Notes: generated by a model not told the origin, from the letters alone. Numbered from the stretch's first letter, positions 1-8,873 are shown. The stretch: 64,000 nt of DNA from Flavobacterium hiemivividum (GCF_004349145.1 NZ_SMFO01000007.1:62001-126000), one strand, 5' to 3'. Made by a program: numbers and translations.

Positions 1-1
1 T

Positions 2-382
2 TACTCTGCTTCAAAAGGAGCTTTAGAGCTTGTGACGGAAGCATTGCGTATGGAAGTGAAGTCGTTCGGGATTCATATTACTAATGTTGCTCCAGGAGAC
101 TTTGCTACTAATATTGCTTCGGGACGTTATCATGCACCAGTTATTACTGGGTCTGCTTATGAGGCTTCTTACGGAGAATCTTTGCGTACCATGGATGAGC
201 ATGTCGATGGTGGTAGTAATCCAAACGAGATGGCAGAAGCGGTTTATAAAATCATCCAGACTAAAGAGCCAAAAGTACATTATAAAGTAGGAGCTTTTAT
301 GCAGAAGTTTTCTATTGTATTAAAACGAATACTTCCTGATAAAGTTTACGAAAAAATGCTAATGAACCATTATAAATTGTAA
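2..382 (+). CDS. Short-chain dehydrogenase/reductase, C-terminal part
   Basis: The frame is open from the left edge, so the N-terminal Rossmann half with the glycine-rich cofactor loop lies outside the window. The first residues read YSASK, the catalytic Tyr-x3-Lys of classical SDR enzymes, followed by a long helix and the 'NVAPGDFATNI' segment where SDRs normally carry the PG motif after the active site. The remaining roughly 126 residues are of normal length for an SDR C-terminus, and the basic tail ends at NHYKL. The substrate cannot be told from this part. The gene is followed by a repeat-like spacer and then the transaldolase gene. Confidence 0.85.
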   Translation, partial: YSASKGALELVTEALRMEVKSFGIHITNVAPGDFATNIASGRYHAPVITGSAYEASYGESLRTMDEHVDGGSNPNEMAEAVYKIIQTKEPKVHYKVGAFMQKFSIVLKRILPDKVYEKMLMNHYKL

Positions 383-386
383 TTTT

Positions 387-508
387 GCAGCGAATTTGCG
401 TGAGAGATTGAAGTGAAAATCTTTTTTCTTTTTAGGAAAAGATTGTAGCGAAAAGCTCGACCCGAAGTTGCTAGGAGGAACGACGAAGCGATCTGAAGGG
501 GCACGCCC
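387..508. repeat. Intergenic repeat-like element, related to the CCCCGATAG family
   Basis: The spacer between the SDR and transaldolase genes holds a GAAGTGAAAATCTTTT arm, a short loop, and an AAAAGATTGTAGCGAAAAGC arm, then GGGGCACGCCC. The same arm logic (GTGAAAATCCTT ... AAGATTGCAATGGATAGC) recurs at 13188-13267 and, more loosely, at 58920-59042. It is GC-richer than other spacers and has no open frame. It probably belongs to a dispersed non-coding repeat family. Only one copy of this exact form is in the window, so the assignment rests on partial similarity. Confidence 0.45.
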
Positions 509-542
509 AAAACACAAACACACAATTAAATAAACATATATT

Positions 543-1199
543 ATGAAGTTTTTTATTGACACGGCTAATTTAGCTCAAATTAAGGAAGCGCAAGCATTAG
601 GTGTTTTAGACGGAGTTACTACAAATCCATCCTTGATGGCTAAAGAGGGAATTACTGGAAAAAACAGCATTTTGAAGCATTATGTTGACATTTGTAATCT
701 TGTTGACGGTGATGTAAGTGCGGAAGTAAATGCGGTTGATTATGACGGAATGATTAAAGAAGGTGAAGAATTAGCTGATTTACATGAGCAAATTGTTGTA
801 AAATTGCCAATGACCAAAGAAGGTGTTATGGCGGCTAAATACTTTTCTGATAAAGGTGTTAAAACGAATGTAACTTTAGTATTCTCTGCAGGTCAAGCTT
901 TACTAGCTGCTAAGGCGGGTGCTACTTATGTTTCTCCATTTATCGGTCGTTTAGATGATGTTTCAACTGATGGATTAGCATTGATCGAAGAAATTAGATT
1001 GATTTATGATAACTATGGTTACGAAACAGAAATTCTAGCTGCTTCAGTACGTCACACAATGCATATTGTAAACTGTGCTAAAATTGGCGCTGATGTTATG
1101 ACAGGACCACTTTCTGCAATTTACGGATTGTTGAAACACCCATTAACGGATATCGGTTTAGCGCAATTTGTTGCTGATTTCGAAAAAGGAAACAAGTAA
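543..1199 (+). CDS. tal: Transaldolase, TalC/Fsa-type short family
   Basis: 218 residues, the usual length of the small transaldolase / fructose-6-phosphate aldolase family. It is a cytoplasmic Schiff-base aldolase of the non-oxidative pentose phosphate pathway. The N-terminus [10 protein letters not shown] and the 'GVTTNPSL' motif are family signatures, and K87 in 'VVKLP' is the Schiff-base lysine. By my alignment to E. coli FsaA, the position of FsaA Gln59 is Glu61 here, and the position of FsaA Tyr131 is Phe133 in 'SPFIGR'. Glu and Phe are the transaldolase residues, so dihydroxyacetone transfer is more likely than true fructose-6-phosphate aldolase activity, although automatic annotation often calls such genes fsa. 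A strong terminator follows. Confidence 0.93.
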   Translation: MKFFIDTANLAQIKEAQALGVLDGVTTNPSLMAKEGITGKNSILKHYVDICNLVDGDVSAEVNAVDYDGMIKEGEELADLHEQIVVKLPMTKEGVMAAKYFSDKGVKTNVTLVFSAGQALLAAKAGATYVSPFIGRLDDVSTDGLALIEEIRLIYDNYGYETEILAASVRHTMHIVNCAKIGADVMTGPLSAIYGLLKHPLTDIGLAQFVADFEKGNK

Positions 1200-1247
1200 A
1201 AGAAAATAGCAATATTCAGTAATCAGCCACAGAATGTCGCTCAATAT

Positions 1248-1284
1248 AAAAAGTCCTATTTGCAACTGTAAATAGGACTTTTTT
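1248..1284. terminator. Bidirectional terminator between tal and fahA
   Basis: AAAAAGTCCTATTT pairs with AAATAGGACTTTTTT around a short loop. A-run and T-run flank both sides, so the hairpin can end transcription from tal on the plus strand and fahA on the minus strand. Confidence 0.85.
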
Positions 1285-1306
1285 ATGATTACTATTTAAT
1301 ATCAAA

Positions 1307-2590
1307 TTACTTTCTTACAAAAGGAGGTAGCAGTTTAGAAGATACTTCACCAAAACCAAGACGTACTTGTCCGTTCTGACAGAAGCCTTTCATGATCACA
1401 GTATCGTTATCATTTATAAACTTACGCTCTGTACCGTCATTTAATTTTATAGGGTTTTTCCCACCCCAAGTCAATTCTAACATCGAACCATAACTATTTG
1501 GAGTAGGTCCAGAAATAGTTCCTGATCCCATCATATCGCCAGAATTTACTCGACAACCGTTTGAGGTATGGTGCGTTAATTGTTGGCTCATAGTCCAATA
1601 CATATATTTGAAATTGGAATTTCCTATAACTGTAGGTTTTTCATTTTCTGGTTGAATTGCAACTTCTAAATGGATGTCAAATGAATGTTTTCCTTTTTGC
1701 TGTAAATAAGGTAGCGGACTAGGATCTTGTTTTGGGCTAGCTACTCTAAATGGTTCCAAAGCATCCATAGTTACAATCCAAGGTGATATTGAGGATGCAA
1801 AACTCTTAGCTAAGAAGGGGCCAAGGGGTACATATTCCCATTTTTGAATGTCTCTAGCGCTCCAGTCATTTAATAACACCATTCCAAAAATATAATCTTC
1901 GGCTTCGTTGATAGGAATCATTTCGCCCATTACATTAGCATCAGTAGTTATAAAAGCAGTTTCTAGTTCGAAATCAATTAAACGACTAGGACCAAAAACG
2001 GGTGTGTTTTCGCCCGCAGGTAATGTTTGACCAATGGGTCTGTGAACCGGAATTCCTGAAGGGATAATGGTAGAACTTCTTCCGTGATATCCTACAGGGA
2101 TGTGAAGCCAGTTTGGTAATAAAGCATTTTCTGGATCGCGGAACATCTTTCCTACATTAGTAGCGTGCTCTTTACTCGAATAGAAGTCTGTATAGTCACC
2201 AATAAGAACAGGCAGCTGCATTTCTACTTCGTCCATTTTAAAAATGACGATATCTCTATGTTTGGCGTTGTCTCTTAATTTAGGATTGTTTTTATCAAAT
2301 ATTTCAGCAATACGATTTCTTACTAAGCGCCATGTTTTTTTACCATCTGAGATAAAATCATTTAGCGTGTCTTGCATGAACATATCGTCAGTTAATTCAA
2401 TACCTTCAAAGTAATTTAATTGCTGTAAGGCGCCCAAATCTATAGCAGAATCGCCAATTCTAGTTCCTACAGTCACCACATACTCTTTAGTTAGGAAAAC
2501 TCCAAAAGGAATGTTTTGAATTGGAAAATCACTGTTTTCTGGTACTTCTACCCATGATTTTCTTTTGGTATCGTTGGCTGATATTGGCAT
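1307..2590 (-). CDS. fahA: Fumarylacetoacetase
   Basis: 427 residues, the usual length. It hydrolyses fumarylacetoacetate to fumarate and acetoacetate, the last step of tyrosine/phenylalanine breakdown, in the cytoplasm. Active-site segments expected from mammalian FAH are present in order: 'DYTDFYSSKEHA' (metal Asp and catalytic His), 'FELETAF' (two metal Glu), 'LLNDWSARDIQ' (metal Asp) and 'PLGPFLAKSF' (catalytic Lys). The N-terminal SH3-like domain and the C-terminal 'GSGTISGP' loop are intact. The start MPISANDT lies 33 bases downstream of a well-formed Bacteroidota promoter. It is divergent from glyA, and no other tyrosine-pathway gene is adjacent. Confidence 0.96.
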   Translation of the reverse strand: MPISANDTKRKSWVEVPENSDFPIQNIPFGVFLTKEYVVTVGTRIGDSAIDLGALQQLNYFEGIELTDDMFMQDTLNDFISDGKKTWRLVRNRIAEIFDKNNPKLRDNAKHRDIVIFKMDEVEMQLPVLIGDYTDFYSSKEHATNVGKMFRDPENALLPNWLHIPVGYHGRSSTIIPSGIPVHRPIGQTLPAGENTPVFGPSRLIDFELETAFITTDANVMGEMIPINEAEDYIFGMVLLNDWSARDIQKWEYVPLGPFLAKSFASSISPWIVTMDALEPFRVASPKQDPSPLPYLQQKGKHSFDIHLEVAIQPENEKPTVIGNSNFKYMYWTMSQQLTHHTSNGCRVNSGDMMGSGTISGPTPNSYGSMLELTWGGKNPIKLNDGTERKFINDNDTVIMKGFCQNGQVRLGFGEVSSKLLPPFVRK

Positions 2591-2623
2591 AATTTGTTAA
2601 TTGTTTTGTTGAAAATAATACCT

Positions 2624-2654
2624 CAAATATATTATAATCTAGCAGTTTCACAAA
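2624..2654 (-). promoter_or_regulatory. Bacteroidota-type promoter of fahA
   Basis: On the minus strand TTTG (2654-2651) is followed after exactly 19 bases by TATATTTG (2631-2624), matching the TTTG-N19-TAnnTTTG housekeeping consensus. The fahA start codon is 33 bases downstream of the -7 box. Confidence 0.75.
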
Positions 2655-2664
2655 CGTTTTTTTG

Positions 2665-2672
2665 TATTTTTG
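2665..2672 (+). promoter_or_regulatory. Candidate -7 box for glyA
   Basis: TATTTTTG matches TAnnTTTG and lies 25 bases before the glyA ATG. No good -33 TTTG is at the right distance (TTTC ends 15 bases upstream), so this is only a candidate. It lies back to back with the fahA promoter. Confidence 0.4.
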
Positions 2673-2697
2673 CTTCAAATTAACTAAAAACAAAGAA

Positions 2698-3972
2698 ATG
2701 CAACGCGACAAACAAATTTTCGACCTTATTTTAGAAGAACAAGAAAGACAAATACACGGATTAGAATTAATTGCTTCAGAGAACTTTGTAAGTGACGATG
2801 TGATGGAAGCAGCTGGTTCTGTGTTGACTAACAAATATGCAGAAGGATATCCTGGAAAAAGATACTACGGAGGTTGCGAAGTAGTGGATGTCGTAGAGCA
2901 AATTGCGATTGATAGAGCTAAAGAATTATTTGGAGCAGAATATGCTAATGTGCAACCACATTCAGGTTCACAAGCAAATACAGCCGTTTTCTTTGCTTGC
3001 TTGAAGCCCGGAGATAAGATTCTTGGTTTTGATTTGTCTCACGGTGGACATTTAACACACGGTTCTCCTGTGAATTTCTCAGGACGTTTGTATAGCCCCG
3101 TTTTCTATGGTGTAGATGCTGAAACAGGACTTTTAGATTATGATAAAATTCAAGAAATAGCAACAAAGGAGCAACCAAAATTGATCATCGCAGGAGCTTC
3201 GGCATATTCTCGTGATATGGATTTTGAACGTTTTAGAGTAATTGCAGACAGTGTAGGAGCAATTTTATTTGCTGATATTTCACATCCTGCCGGATTAATT
3301 GCTAAAGGATTGCTGAATGACCCAATTCCTCATTGTCATATTGTTTCGACTACGACACACAAAACATTGCGTGGACCTCGTGGAGGATTAATTATGATGG
3401 GGAAAGATTTTCCAAATCCATTTGGTTTAACTACTCCAAAAGGTGAAATCAGAATGATGTCATCTTTATTAGATTTAGCTGTTTTCCCTGGAAATCAAGG
3501 CGGACCTTTAATGCATATCATCGCTGCTAAAGCAGTTGCTTTTGGTGAGGCTTTAAAAGATGAATTCTTTACATACGCTTTACAATTGCAGAAAAATGCT
3601 AACGCAATGGCAGATGCTTTCGTAAAAAGAGGTTACAATATTATTTCTGGAGGTACAGATAATCACATGATGTTGATCGACTTGAGAAACAAAGGAATTT
3701 CTGGTAAAGAAGCTGAAAATGCATTAGTAAAAGCAGAAATCACTGTCAATAAAAATATGGTGCCATTTGATGATAAATCACCGTTTGTAACTTCTGGTAT
3801 TCGTGTAGGAACTCCTGCTATCACCACTCGTGGATTAGTTGAAGAAGACATGGAAACTATCGTAGAATTAATCGACAGAGTATTGATGAATCATACAAAT
3901 GATGAAATCATCGAGCAAGTAGCAAATGAAGTGAACGAAATGATGAGCGAAAGAGCTATTTTTGTTTTCTAA
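2698..3972 (+). CDS. glyA: Serine hydroxymethyltransferase
   Basis: 424 residues. A PLP enzyme interconverting serine and glycine with tetrahydrofolate, the main one-carbon source of the cell. '[11 protein letters not shown]' near the N-terminus, '[14 protein letters not shown]' and the PLP lysine K222 in '[15 protein letters not shown]' are diagnostic. The frame is open upstream to 2662, but the added residues ([12 protein letters not shown]) are not part of the family and would overlap the -7 promoter box. MQRDKQIF at 2698 is therefore the start. It is transcribed away from fahA, and miaE follows after about 130 bases of AAAGTTTAAA-rich spacer. Confidence 0.97.
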   Translation: MQRDKQIFDLILEEQERQIHGLELIASENFVSDDVMEAAGSVLTNKYAEGYPGKRYYGGCEVVDVVEQIAIDRAKELFGAEYANVQPHSGSQANTAVFFACLKPGDKILGFDLSHGGHLTHGSPVNFSGRLYSPVFYGVDAETGLLDYDKIQEIATKEQPKLIIAGASAYSRDMDFERFRVIADSVGAILFADISHPAGLIAKGLLNDPIPHCHIVSTTTHKTLRGPRGGLIMMGKDFPNPFGLTTPKGEIRMMSSLLDLAVFPGNQGGPLMHIIAAKAVAFGEALKDEFFTYALQLQKNANAMADAFVKRGYNIISGGTDNHMMLIDLRNKGISGKEAENALVKAEITVNKNMVPFDDKSPFVTSGIRVGTPAITTRGLVEEDMETIVELIDRVLMNHTNDEIIEQVANEVNEMMSERAIFVF

Positions 3973-3977
3973 TAAAC

Positions 3978-4085
3978 TAGTGTTTAAAGTTTTAGGTTTA
4001 AAGTTTAAAAGATTGTGTTTACGAAAAGGTATCGCAGGTTTTAAACTTTAAACTTTTTTTTTGAGTTCAAACTTTAAACTTTTAT
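3978..4085. repeat. Short AAAGTTTAAA direct and inverted repeats
   Basis: The spacer after glyA contains several copies of AAAGTTTAAA / TTTAAACTTT in both orientations, with a T-run in the middle. It can fold into AT-only stems and may act as a weak terminator. No coding potential is seen. Confidence 0.4.
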
Positions 4086-4104
4086 CAACTTTAATACTAT
4101 TATA

Positions 4105-4698
4105 ATGGGTGTACTAAGATTACAGTTACCAACAGATCCAAGATGGGTCAATATTGTCGAAAAAAATATTGAGGAAATTTTGACAGATCACGCTTGGTGT
4201 GAACAAAAGGCAGCTACAAATGCGATTACCATAATTACTAATAATTCAGAACATCAGGATTTGGTAAAGGATCTTTTGGCTTTAGCCAAGGAAGAAATCG
4301 ATCATTTTGAGCAAGTACATAATATTATTATCAAGCGCGGATTGAAGCTAGGTCGCGAGCGCAAAGACGACTATGTAAATGAGTTGTATTTGTATATGAA
4401 AAAGAACGGAAATGGAAGTAGAGTTTCTAGTTTGGTAGAGCGATTGCTTTTTTCGGCAATGATTGAAGCCAGAAGTTGTGAGCGTTTTAAAGTGCTGTCC
4501 GAAAATATTCAGGACGAAGAATTAGCCGTTTTTTATAGAGATTTGATGGAAAGTGAAGCAGGACATTATACTACTTTTATTACTTATGCCCGAAAATACG
4601 GAACTGGAATTGATGTAGAGAAACGCTGGCGCGAATGGATTGATTTTGAAGCATCGATTATCGAAAATTATGGTAAAAACGAAACTATTCACGGATAA
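4105..4698 (+). CDS. miaE: tRNA 2-methylthio-N6-isopentenyladenosine-37 hydroxylase
   Basis: 197 residues, normal for MiaE. A ferritin-like diiron monooxygenase that hydroxylates the ms2i6A37 side chain of tRNA. The start MGVLRLQLPTDPRW is family-typical. Iron ligands are visible as Glu in 'LTDHAWCEQKAA', the E-x2-H of 'KEEIDHFEQ', Glu in 'MIEARSCERF', and E-x2-H in 'MESEAGHY'. The 'RVSSLVERLLFSAMIEARSCERF' region is strongly conserved in the family. It acts after MiaA and MiaB, neither of which is in this window. It appears monocistronic. Confidence 0.93.
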   Translation: MGVLRLQLPTDPRWVNIVEKNIEEILTDHAWCEQKAATNAITIITNNSEHQDLVKDLLALAKEEIDHFEQVHNIIIKRGLKLGRERKDDYVNELYLYMKKNGNGSRVSSLVERLLFSAMIEARSCERFKVLSENIQDEELAVFYRDLMESEAGHYTTFITYARKYGTGIDVEKRWREWIDFEASIIENYGKNETIHG

Positions 4699-4877
4699 AT
4701 TATTTATTCTTACAGCTGCTGTGGTTTAATATAAAAGATTATATATCAGTAATATATAAGAATTTACTTCTGTTTCTGTCAGCTATTATGAATTCAGAAG
4801 TTTTATTTATTTCATTGATTAACAAAATTAGTATATATTTATATCCGAAAAATGTGAAACAATTATAATTTTTATAA

Positions 4878-5435
4878 ATGAGACTCTATATAAAATGTGA
4901 TGGAATTGTTGCTTGTAGAGTAATTTTACAAGAACAGTTAGAAAGATTAAATATTAAACATAGACTTTTAGAATTAGGAGAGATTGAAATAAGTAATACT
5001 GTTTCGGATTCTGATTTCGCTGAACTTCAAGCGTCTTTGAATAAATATGCTATATATATTGTAAACAATGAAAAAGCCCAACTTATTCAAAGAATAAAAG
5101 ATACTATTGTAGAAATGATATATGAGCATGATAAACTTCCTGCGATTACCATTTCTCAATATTTATCTGAAAAACTTAATTTAAGTTACGGCTATATAAC
5201 TAATGTTTTTACCGAAAACACCTACTCCTCTATTGAGAATTTTATTATTATTCAAAAAATAGAAAGGGCGAAGAAATTAATACTAGAAGATCAATTAACT
5301 TTAACAGAGGTTTCGTATAAATTGAATTACAGTAGTGTAGCTTATTTATCAAGTCAGTTTAAAAAAGTTACTGGATTAACACCTTCAGCGTTTAAGAGAA
5401 TTGTCGATAAGAGACGAAGTTTATCAAGCAAATAG
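4878..5435 (+). CDS. AraC-family regulator with HMA-like N-terminal domain
   Basis: 185 residues. The C-terminal ~100 residues are a two-helix-turn-helix AraC domain: 'ITISQYLSEKLNLSYGYITNVF', then 'IERAKKLILEDQLTLTEVSYKLNYSSVAYLSSQFKK' and 'TGLTPSAFKR'. The first ~75 residues have the pattern of a small ferredoxin-like heavy-metal-associated domain, as in Bacteroidota HMA-AraC regulators that start MKxYIKNMVCxRC. The CxxC is not kept here. The sequence reads IKCDGIVACRV, with Cys at 7 and 13 and Ile at the expected first ligand position (10). A receiver and histidine kinase follow 47 bases downstream. The regulated genes are unknown. Confidence 0.8.
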   Translation: MRLYIKCDGIVACRVILQEQLERLNIKHRLLELGEIEISNTVSDSDFAELQASLNKYAIYIVNNEKAQLIQRIKDTIVEMIYEHDKLPAITISQYLSEKLNLSYGYITNVFTENTYSSIENFIIIQKIERAKKLILEDQLTLTEVSYKLNYSSVAYLSSQFKKVTGLTPSAFKRIVDKRRSLSSK

Positions 5436-5482
5436 CCGACGCCTAATTTTTAGAAATTTAAAAATAAATAATACCAGTAAAT

Positions 5483-5935
5483 ATGATTTCACATAATGAT
5501 TCTATGCATATTTTAATCGCAGATGACGATGAAGATGACCGCACTTTTTTTAGTGAAGCAATGATGGAACTTAAAATGAATAATAAGTTGACATTGTTTA
5601 ACGACGGTAAAGATTTAATGGATTATTTATCATGCCCTGATATTGTAATGCCGCATATATTGTTTTTAGATTTAAATATGCCTTATATGTCAGGATTCGA
5701 ATGTCTCAAAGAGATTAGAGCCGATGATAGATTTAAAGATGTTTCGATTGCAATCTACTCAACCTCTTCGTCTGAAAAAGACATTGAAGATACATTTGTG
5801 GAAGGTGCTAATATTTATATTAAGAAACCAAATGATTTCAGTAATTTAAAAAAAGTGATTAAAGAAGTTGTTAATATTAACTGGCAGTTCCATTCTTCGG
5901 GACTAAATAAAGAAACTTTTTTCTTTAGTATCTAA
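5483..5935 (+). CDS. Stand-alone response regulator receiver (Rcp1-like)
   Basis: 150 residues, a single REC domain with no output domain. The acidic pocket 'ADDDEDD' (residues 13-19), phospho-acceptor D63 in 'FLDLNMP', switch Ser93 in 'IAIYSTSSS' and K115-P116 in 'YIKKP' are present. The EDD acidic start and the long loop after the Asp resemble Rcp1-type receivers that pair with HDLQEPLR kinases. A second ATG at 5504 (MHILIADDD) is an equally possible start. The kinase gene begins 14 bases downstream, so the two probably form a phosphorelay pair. Confidence 0.9.
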   Translation: MISHNDSMHILIADDDEDDRTFFSEAMMELKMNNKLTLFNDGKDLMDYLSCPDIVMPHILFLDLNMPYMSGFECLKEIRADDRFKDVSIAIYSTSSSEKDIEDTFVEGANIYIKKPNDFSNLKKVIKEVVNINWQFHSSGLNKETFFFSI

Positions 5936-5949
5936 AGTAATAACTGCTT

Positions 5950-7743
5950 ATGAAGTTATTGAAACTATATAAAAGTCCTGAGATATTTAAAATTGCTTTA
6001 ATCATAGCAATTGTAGTGGTGGGTTATATTGCTTCGGTTTTTTACGGTCAGATGAAAAATCTTGATTCTTCAGTGGAGTTAATTACAAATTCTACGAAAA
6101 CCCAATTAGAATTAGAGAAGATACTTTCGATTATTACAATGTATGAAAGTAATCTAAGAGGATATTACATTACTAAAGACGAGGCATATCTCAAAGATAG
6201 GTTTTTGCGACGCGGTGAAATTGATGAAAATATTAAAAAGATTAAAATTTTAGTAGCCAATAATCCAAGTTTAATCGAGGATGTTGATTTGTTAAATACC
6301 TTAGTAGATCGTCGATTTAATTTATTTAGAGAGACTTTGTTAATGGCCAAAAGTAATAAAGCTGACACTGCTACATTTAATGCTAAGATTAAGCAGAGCA
6401 GCGAATTTACAATGGCCATGAAAGATTTTGTATATAAAACTATAAATACGGAAGGCGCTAAAATAAAAGCTCATAATCTTAATCATCAATTTGATTTAAG
6501 AGACTCTATTATTAGTGCTTTTTTATTGGTTTTACTTTCTCTATTAATCTTACTTCTATCATTTAATAAAATTAATGTAGATGTTATCGAGCTGAAGAAA
6601 ACGAATGATGAGTTGCAATTTTTATACTTATCATTTAATAAAGCTGAAAAAATAGCAGGGTTTGGGCATTGGAAAGTAAATACAGTAACAGGTGTATATA
6701 CATTCTCAGATAATTTTTATCGCCTTTTTGGAGTAGAGCCTAATGCTTTTGAGCCTACATTTGATAATGTTGCGAAATTCATTCATCCAGATGATTTAGA
6801 TTATGTAATCAAATCGCATAAAGGTTCATTAATCTCACACGATTCGACAGTAATTACGTATCGTATAATATTAGACAACGGAGAAACGAGATACATCGAC
6901 TCTGTAGGAAGTTTTACGCAAAACAGTAAAGGAGAAGTGGTTAAGACTGGAGTGAGTCACGACTTGACAGAAGTATATAAAAAAACACTGAAATTAGAAG
7001 AGAACAATTTTGAATTGAAAAGTATTAATGAAGAGTTAGAGTCTTTCAACAATATTGTAAGTCATGATTTGCAAGAACCGTTGCGTAAAATTCAAATGTT
7101 TATATCTAGAATAGTAGATACTAATAATGAAACTATTTCAGAGCAAGGAAAAATATATTTATCCAAGATTCGTATTTCGGCTAATAAAATGCAGTCCTTA
7201 CTTATTGACTTAGTTGACTATTCTCGAGCGATAAAAGGAGATAAAGAGGTGAAACAAATCATTAACTTAAATGATGTTGTAAATCAAGTGCTTGAAGATC
7301 TATCTTCTAATATAGAAGAGGAAAAAGCAGTAATAACAGCAGGGGTTTTACCAGAAATTAATGGAGTCTCTTTTCAAATAGAACAACTTTTGGTTAATTT
7401 GATAGTTAATGCTTTGAAATACAGTAAAGATGATATTCCTCCCGAAATAAGTATTAATAGGGAAGACATTGGTCCAGATGAAGTTTTTGAAGGTAAACTA
7501 ATTTTGGACCATGACTATTATAAAATCGTAATTAAGGATAACGGAATTGGATTTAAACAAGAATATGCTGAAAAAATATTTGTATTGTTTCAGCGTTTAG
7601 AAACAGATTCTAAATATAGTGGAACAGGTGTAGGTTTAGCTATTTGTAAAAAAATAGTTGATAGCCATAAAGGTTATATTAAGGCTCAATCTGAACCTAA
7701 TATTGGTACTACATTTTCTATTTTTTTACCAAAAGTGGTTTAG
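5950..7743 (+). CDS. Membrane sensor histidine kinase, CHASE3-like/PAS
   Basis: 597 residues. Order: TM helix at about 14-33; an extracytoplasmic helical region (about 35-180) with the N-terminal length and 'YITKDEAYL' pattern of CHASE3 sensors; a second TM at about 182-202; a PAS domain (about 225-335, 'AGFGHWKVNTVTG', 'FIHPDDLDYV'); a short coiled coil; HisKA with His372 in 'VSHDLQEPLRK'; and HATPase_c with N ('LIVNALKYS'), G1 ('DNGIGF') and G2 ('GTGVGLAICKK') boxes. It directly follows the receiver gene and should autophosphorylate and pass the phosphate to it. The signal is unknown. Confidence 0.92.
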   Translation: MKLLKLYKSPEIFKIALIIAIVVVGYIASVFYGQMKNLDSSVELITNSTKTQLELEKILSIITMYESNLRGYYITKDEAYLKDRFLRRGEIDENIKKIKILVANNPSLIEDVDLLNTLVDRRFNLFRETLLMAKSNKADTATFNAKIKQSSEFTMAMKDFVYKTINTEGAKIKAHNLNHQFDLRDSIISAFLLVLLSLLILLLSFNKINVDVIELKKTNDELQFLYLSFNKAEKIAGFGHWKVNTVTGVYTFSDNFYRLFGVEPNAFEPTFDNVAKFIHPDDLDYVIKSHKGSLISHDSTVITYRIILDNGETRYIDSVGSFTQNSKGEVVKTGVSHDLTEVYKKTLKLEENNFELKSINEELESFNNIVSHDLQEPLRKIQMFISRIVDTNNETISEQGKIYLSKIRISANKMQSLLIDLVDYSRAIKGDKEVKQIINLNDVVNQVLEDLSSNIEEEKAVITAGVLPEINGVSFQIEQLLVNLIVNALKYSKDDIPPEISINREDIGPDEVFEGKLILDHDYYKIVIKDNGIGFKQEYAEKIFVLFQRLETDSKYSGTGVGLAICKKIVDSHKGYIKAQSEPNIGTTFSIFLPKVV

Positions 7744-7872
7744 TTCATTTGGGTATTGGTTCTAATTATTCTAGAGCCGCCTAGTTATAAAAAACACAAA
7801 GAAAATTACTATTACTACTCCAGAGAATAACTAGTTCAGCTTACTAGATTTTAACGGCTTAAATTCATTTAA

Positions 7873-8373
7873 ATGATTACTATTACCGAAGCTACTGCTG
7901 ACGATTTTGGGACAATTCAGGATATCGCCTATAAAACGTGGCCTGTTGTTTATGGAGAAATACTTTCTACTGCTCAATTACAGTATATGTTAGAGGCGTT
8001 TTATTCGGTTGAAACCTTAAGGGATAATACAGTTAATAAAGGCCATCATTTTATTTTGGGTAGTGAGGGAGATCTTTGTCTAGGTTTTGCCTCGTTTCAA
8101 CATCATTATTTGGGCCAAAAAGTGACGCGTTTGCATAAAATATATTTGCTTCCAGAGGCGCAGGGAAAAGGTGCAGGCAAGCTTCTAGTTGATGCTGTTG
8201 CAAATTATGCGAAATTGAATGGTTCAACCGTTATTTCGTTAAACGTAAACCGGTTTAATAGTGCATTAAGCTTTTATGAAAAACTAGGCTTCGAAATCGT
8301 CGGTGAAGAAGATATTGTTTTAGAGCATGGTTATTTAATGGAAGATTATATGATGGAAAAGCAGTTGCGCTAG
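7873..8373 (+). CDS. GNAT family N-acetyltransferase
   Basis: 166 residues with a complete GNAT fold. The acetyl-CoA loop reads 'LPEAQGKGAGKLLVDA' (R/Q-x-x-G-x-G/A), and the C-terminal 'LNVNRFNSALSFYEKLGFEIVGEED' is the usual beta5-alpha4 region with the conserved Asn and Tyr. Start MITITEATADDF is typical of the family. The acceptor substrate cannot be predicted. It converges on the tmRNA gene and shares its terminator. Confidence 0.9.
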   Translation: MITITEATADDFGTIQDIAYKTWPVVYGEILSTAQLQYMLEAFYSVETLRDNTVNKGHHFILGSEGDLCLGFASFQHHYLGQKVTRLHKIYLLPEAQGKGAGKLLVDAVANYAKLNGSTVISLNVNRFNSALSFYEKLGFEIVGEEDIVLEHGYLMEDYMMEKQLR

Positions 8374-8430
8374 TCAAATTACTAAAATTGCAGATAAGTT
8401 TTGATTTTTCTCCGCTAGAGAATAGAAATA

Positions 8431-8478
8431 AAAAAACCGTAATAACTTAAAAAAAAATAAGTTTATTACGGTTTTTTT
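8431..8478. terminator. Bidirectional terminator between GNAT gene and ssrA
   Basis: AAAAAACCGTAATAACTT pairs with AAGTTTATTACGGTTTTTT, with A- and T-runs on the outside. It lies directly beyond the 3' end of tmRNA and can serve both converging genes. Confidence 0.85.
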
Positions 8479-8479
8479 G

Positions 8480-8873
8480 TGGAGTCGCCGGGAATCGAAC
8501 CCGGGTCCAAACAAGCAACTAAAAAGCTTTCTACACGTTTATTTCCTGATTGAATTTTCGACCTTGTGTTTGACCAGAAACAGTCGCACAAGACTTATCT
8601 TCTTTATTTCGAAGTCCACCCGAAGCTTATGGAAATCTAGGTTTAAATTTACGATTCACCTTTATCGACCGCTATAAACCAAAGCTTTCGAGGTAAATCC
8701 TGCTTTCCTATCTGATAGGAACTAGGCTAATCTTACTATGATTCAGATTATGCAGCAAGAGCGTAGTTTCCTTCGCCGTGTAAGTGTTTTGGAACCTTTT
8801 ATTAACGAGAATTGTCCCAGTTCTCCACGTGCTTACATTTCAATTCGACTTGCTGTCAAAACCAGTCGACCCC
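8480..8873 (-). ncRNA. ssrA: Transfer-messenger RNA (tmRNA)
   Basis: About 394 nt. The 5' end GGGGTCGACTGGTTTTGACA and the 3' end GGGTTCGATTCCCGGCGACTCCA form the tRNA-like acceptor and T arm: GGGGTCG pairs with CGACTCC with one G-U, and the T loop reads TTCGATTC. The terminal CCA is not encoded, since the DNA continues CAA, so it must be added. The tag frame at 8777-8748 reads GGC GAA GGA AAC TAC GCT CTT GCT GCA TAA. This gives GEGNYALAA, ending in the ALAA degron expected for trans-translation. Apparent frames on the opposite strand here are spurious. It rescues stalled ribosomes together with SmpB, which is not in the window. Confidence 0.97.
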
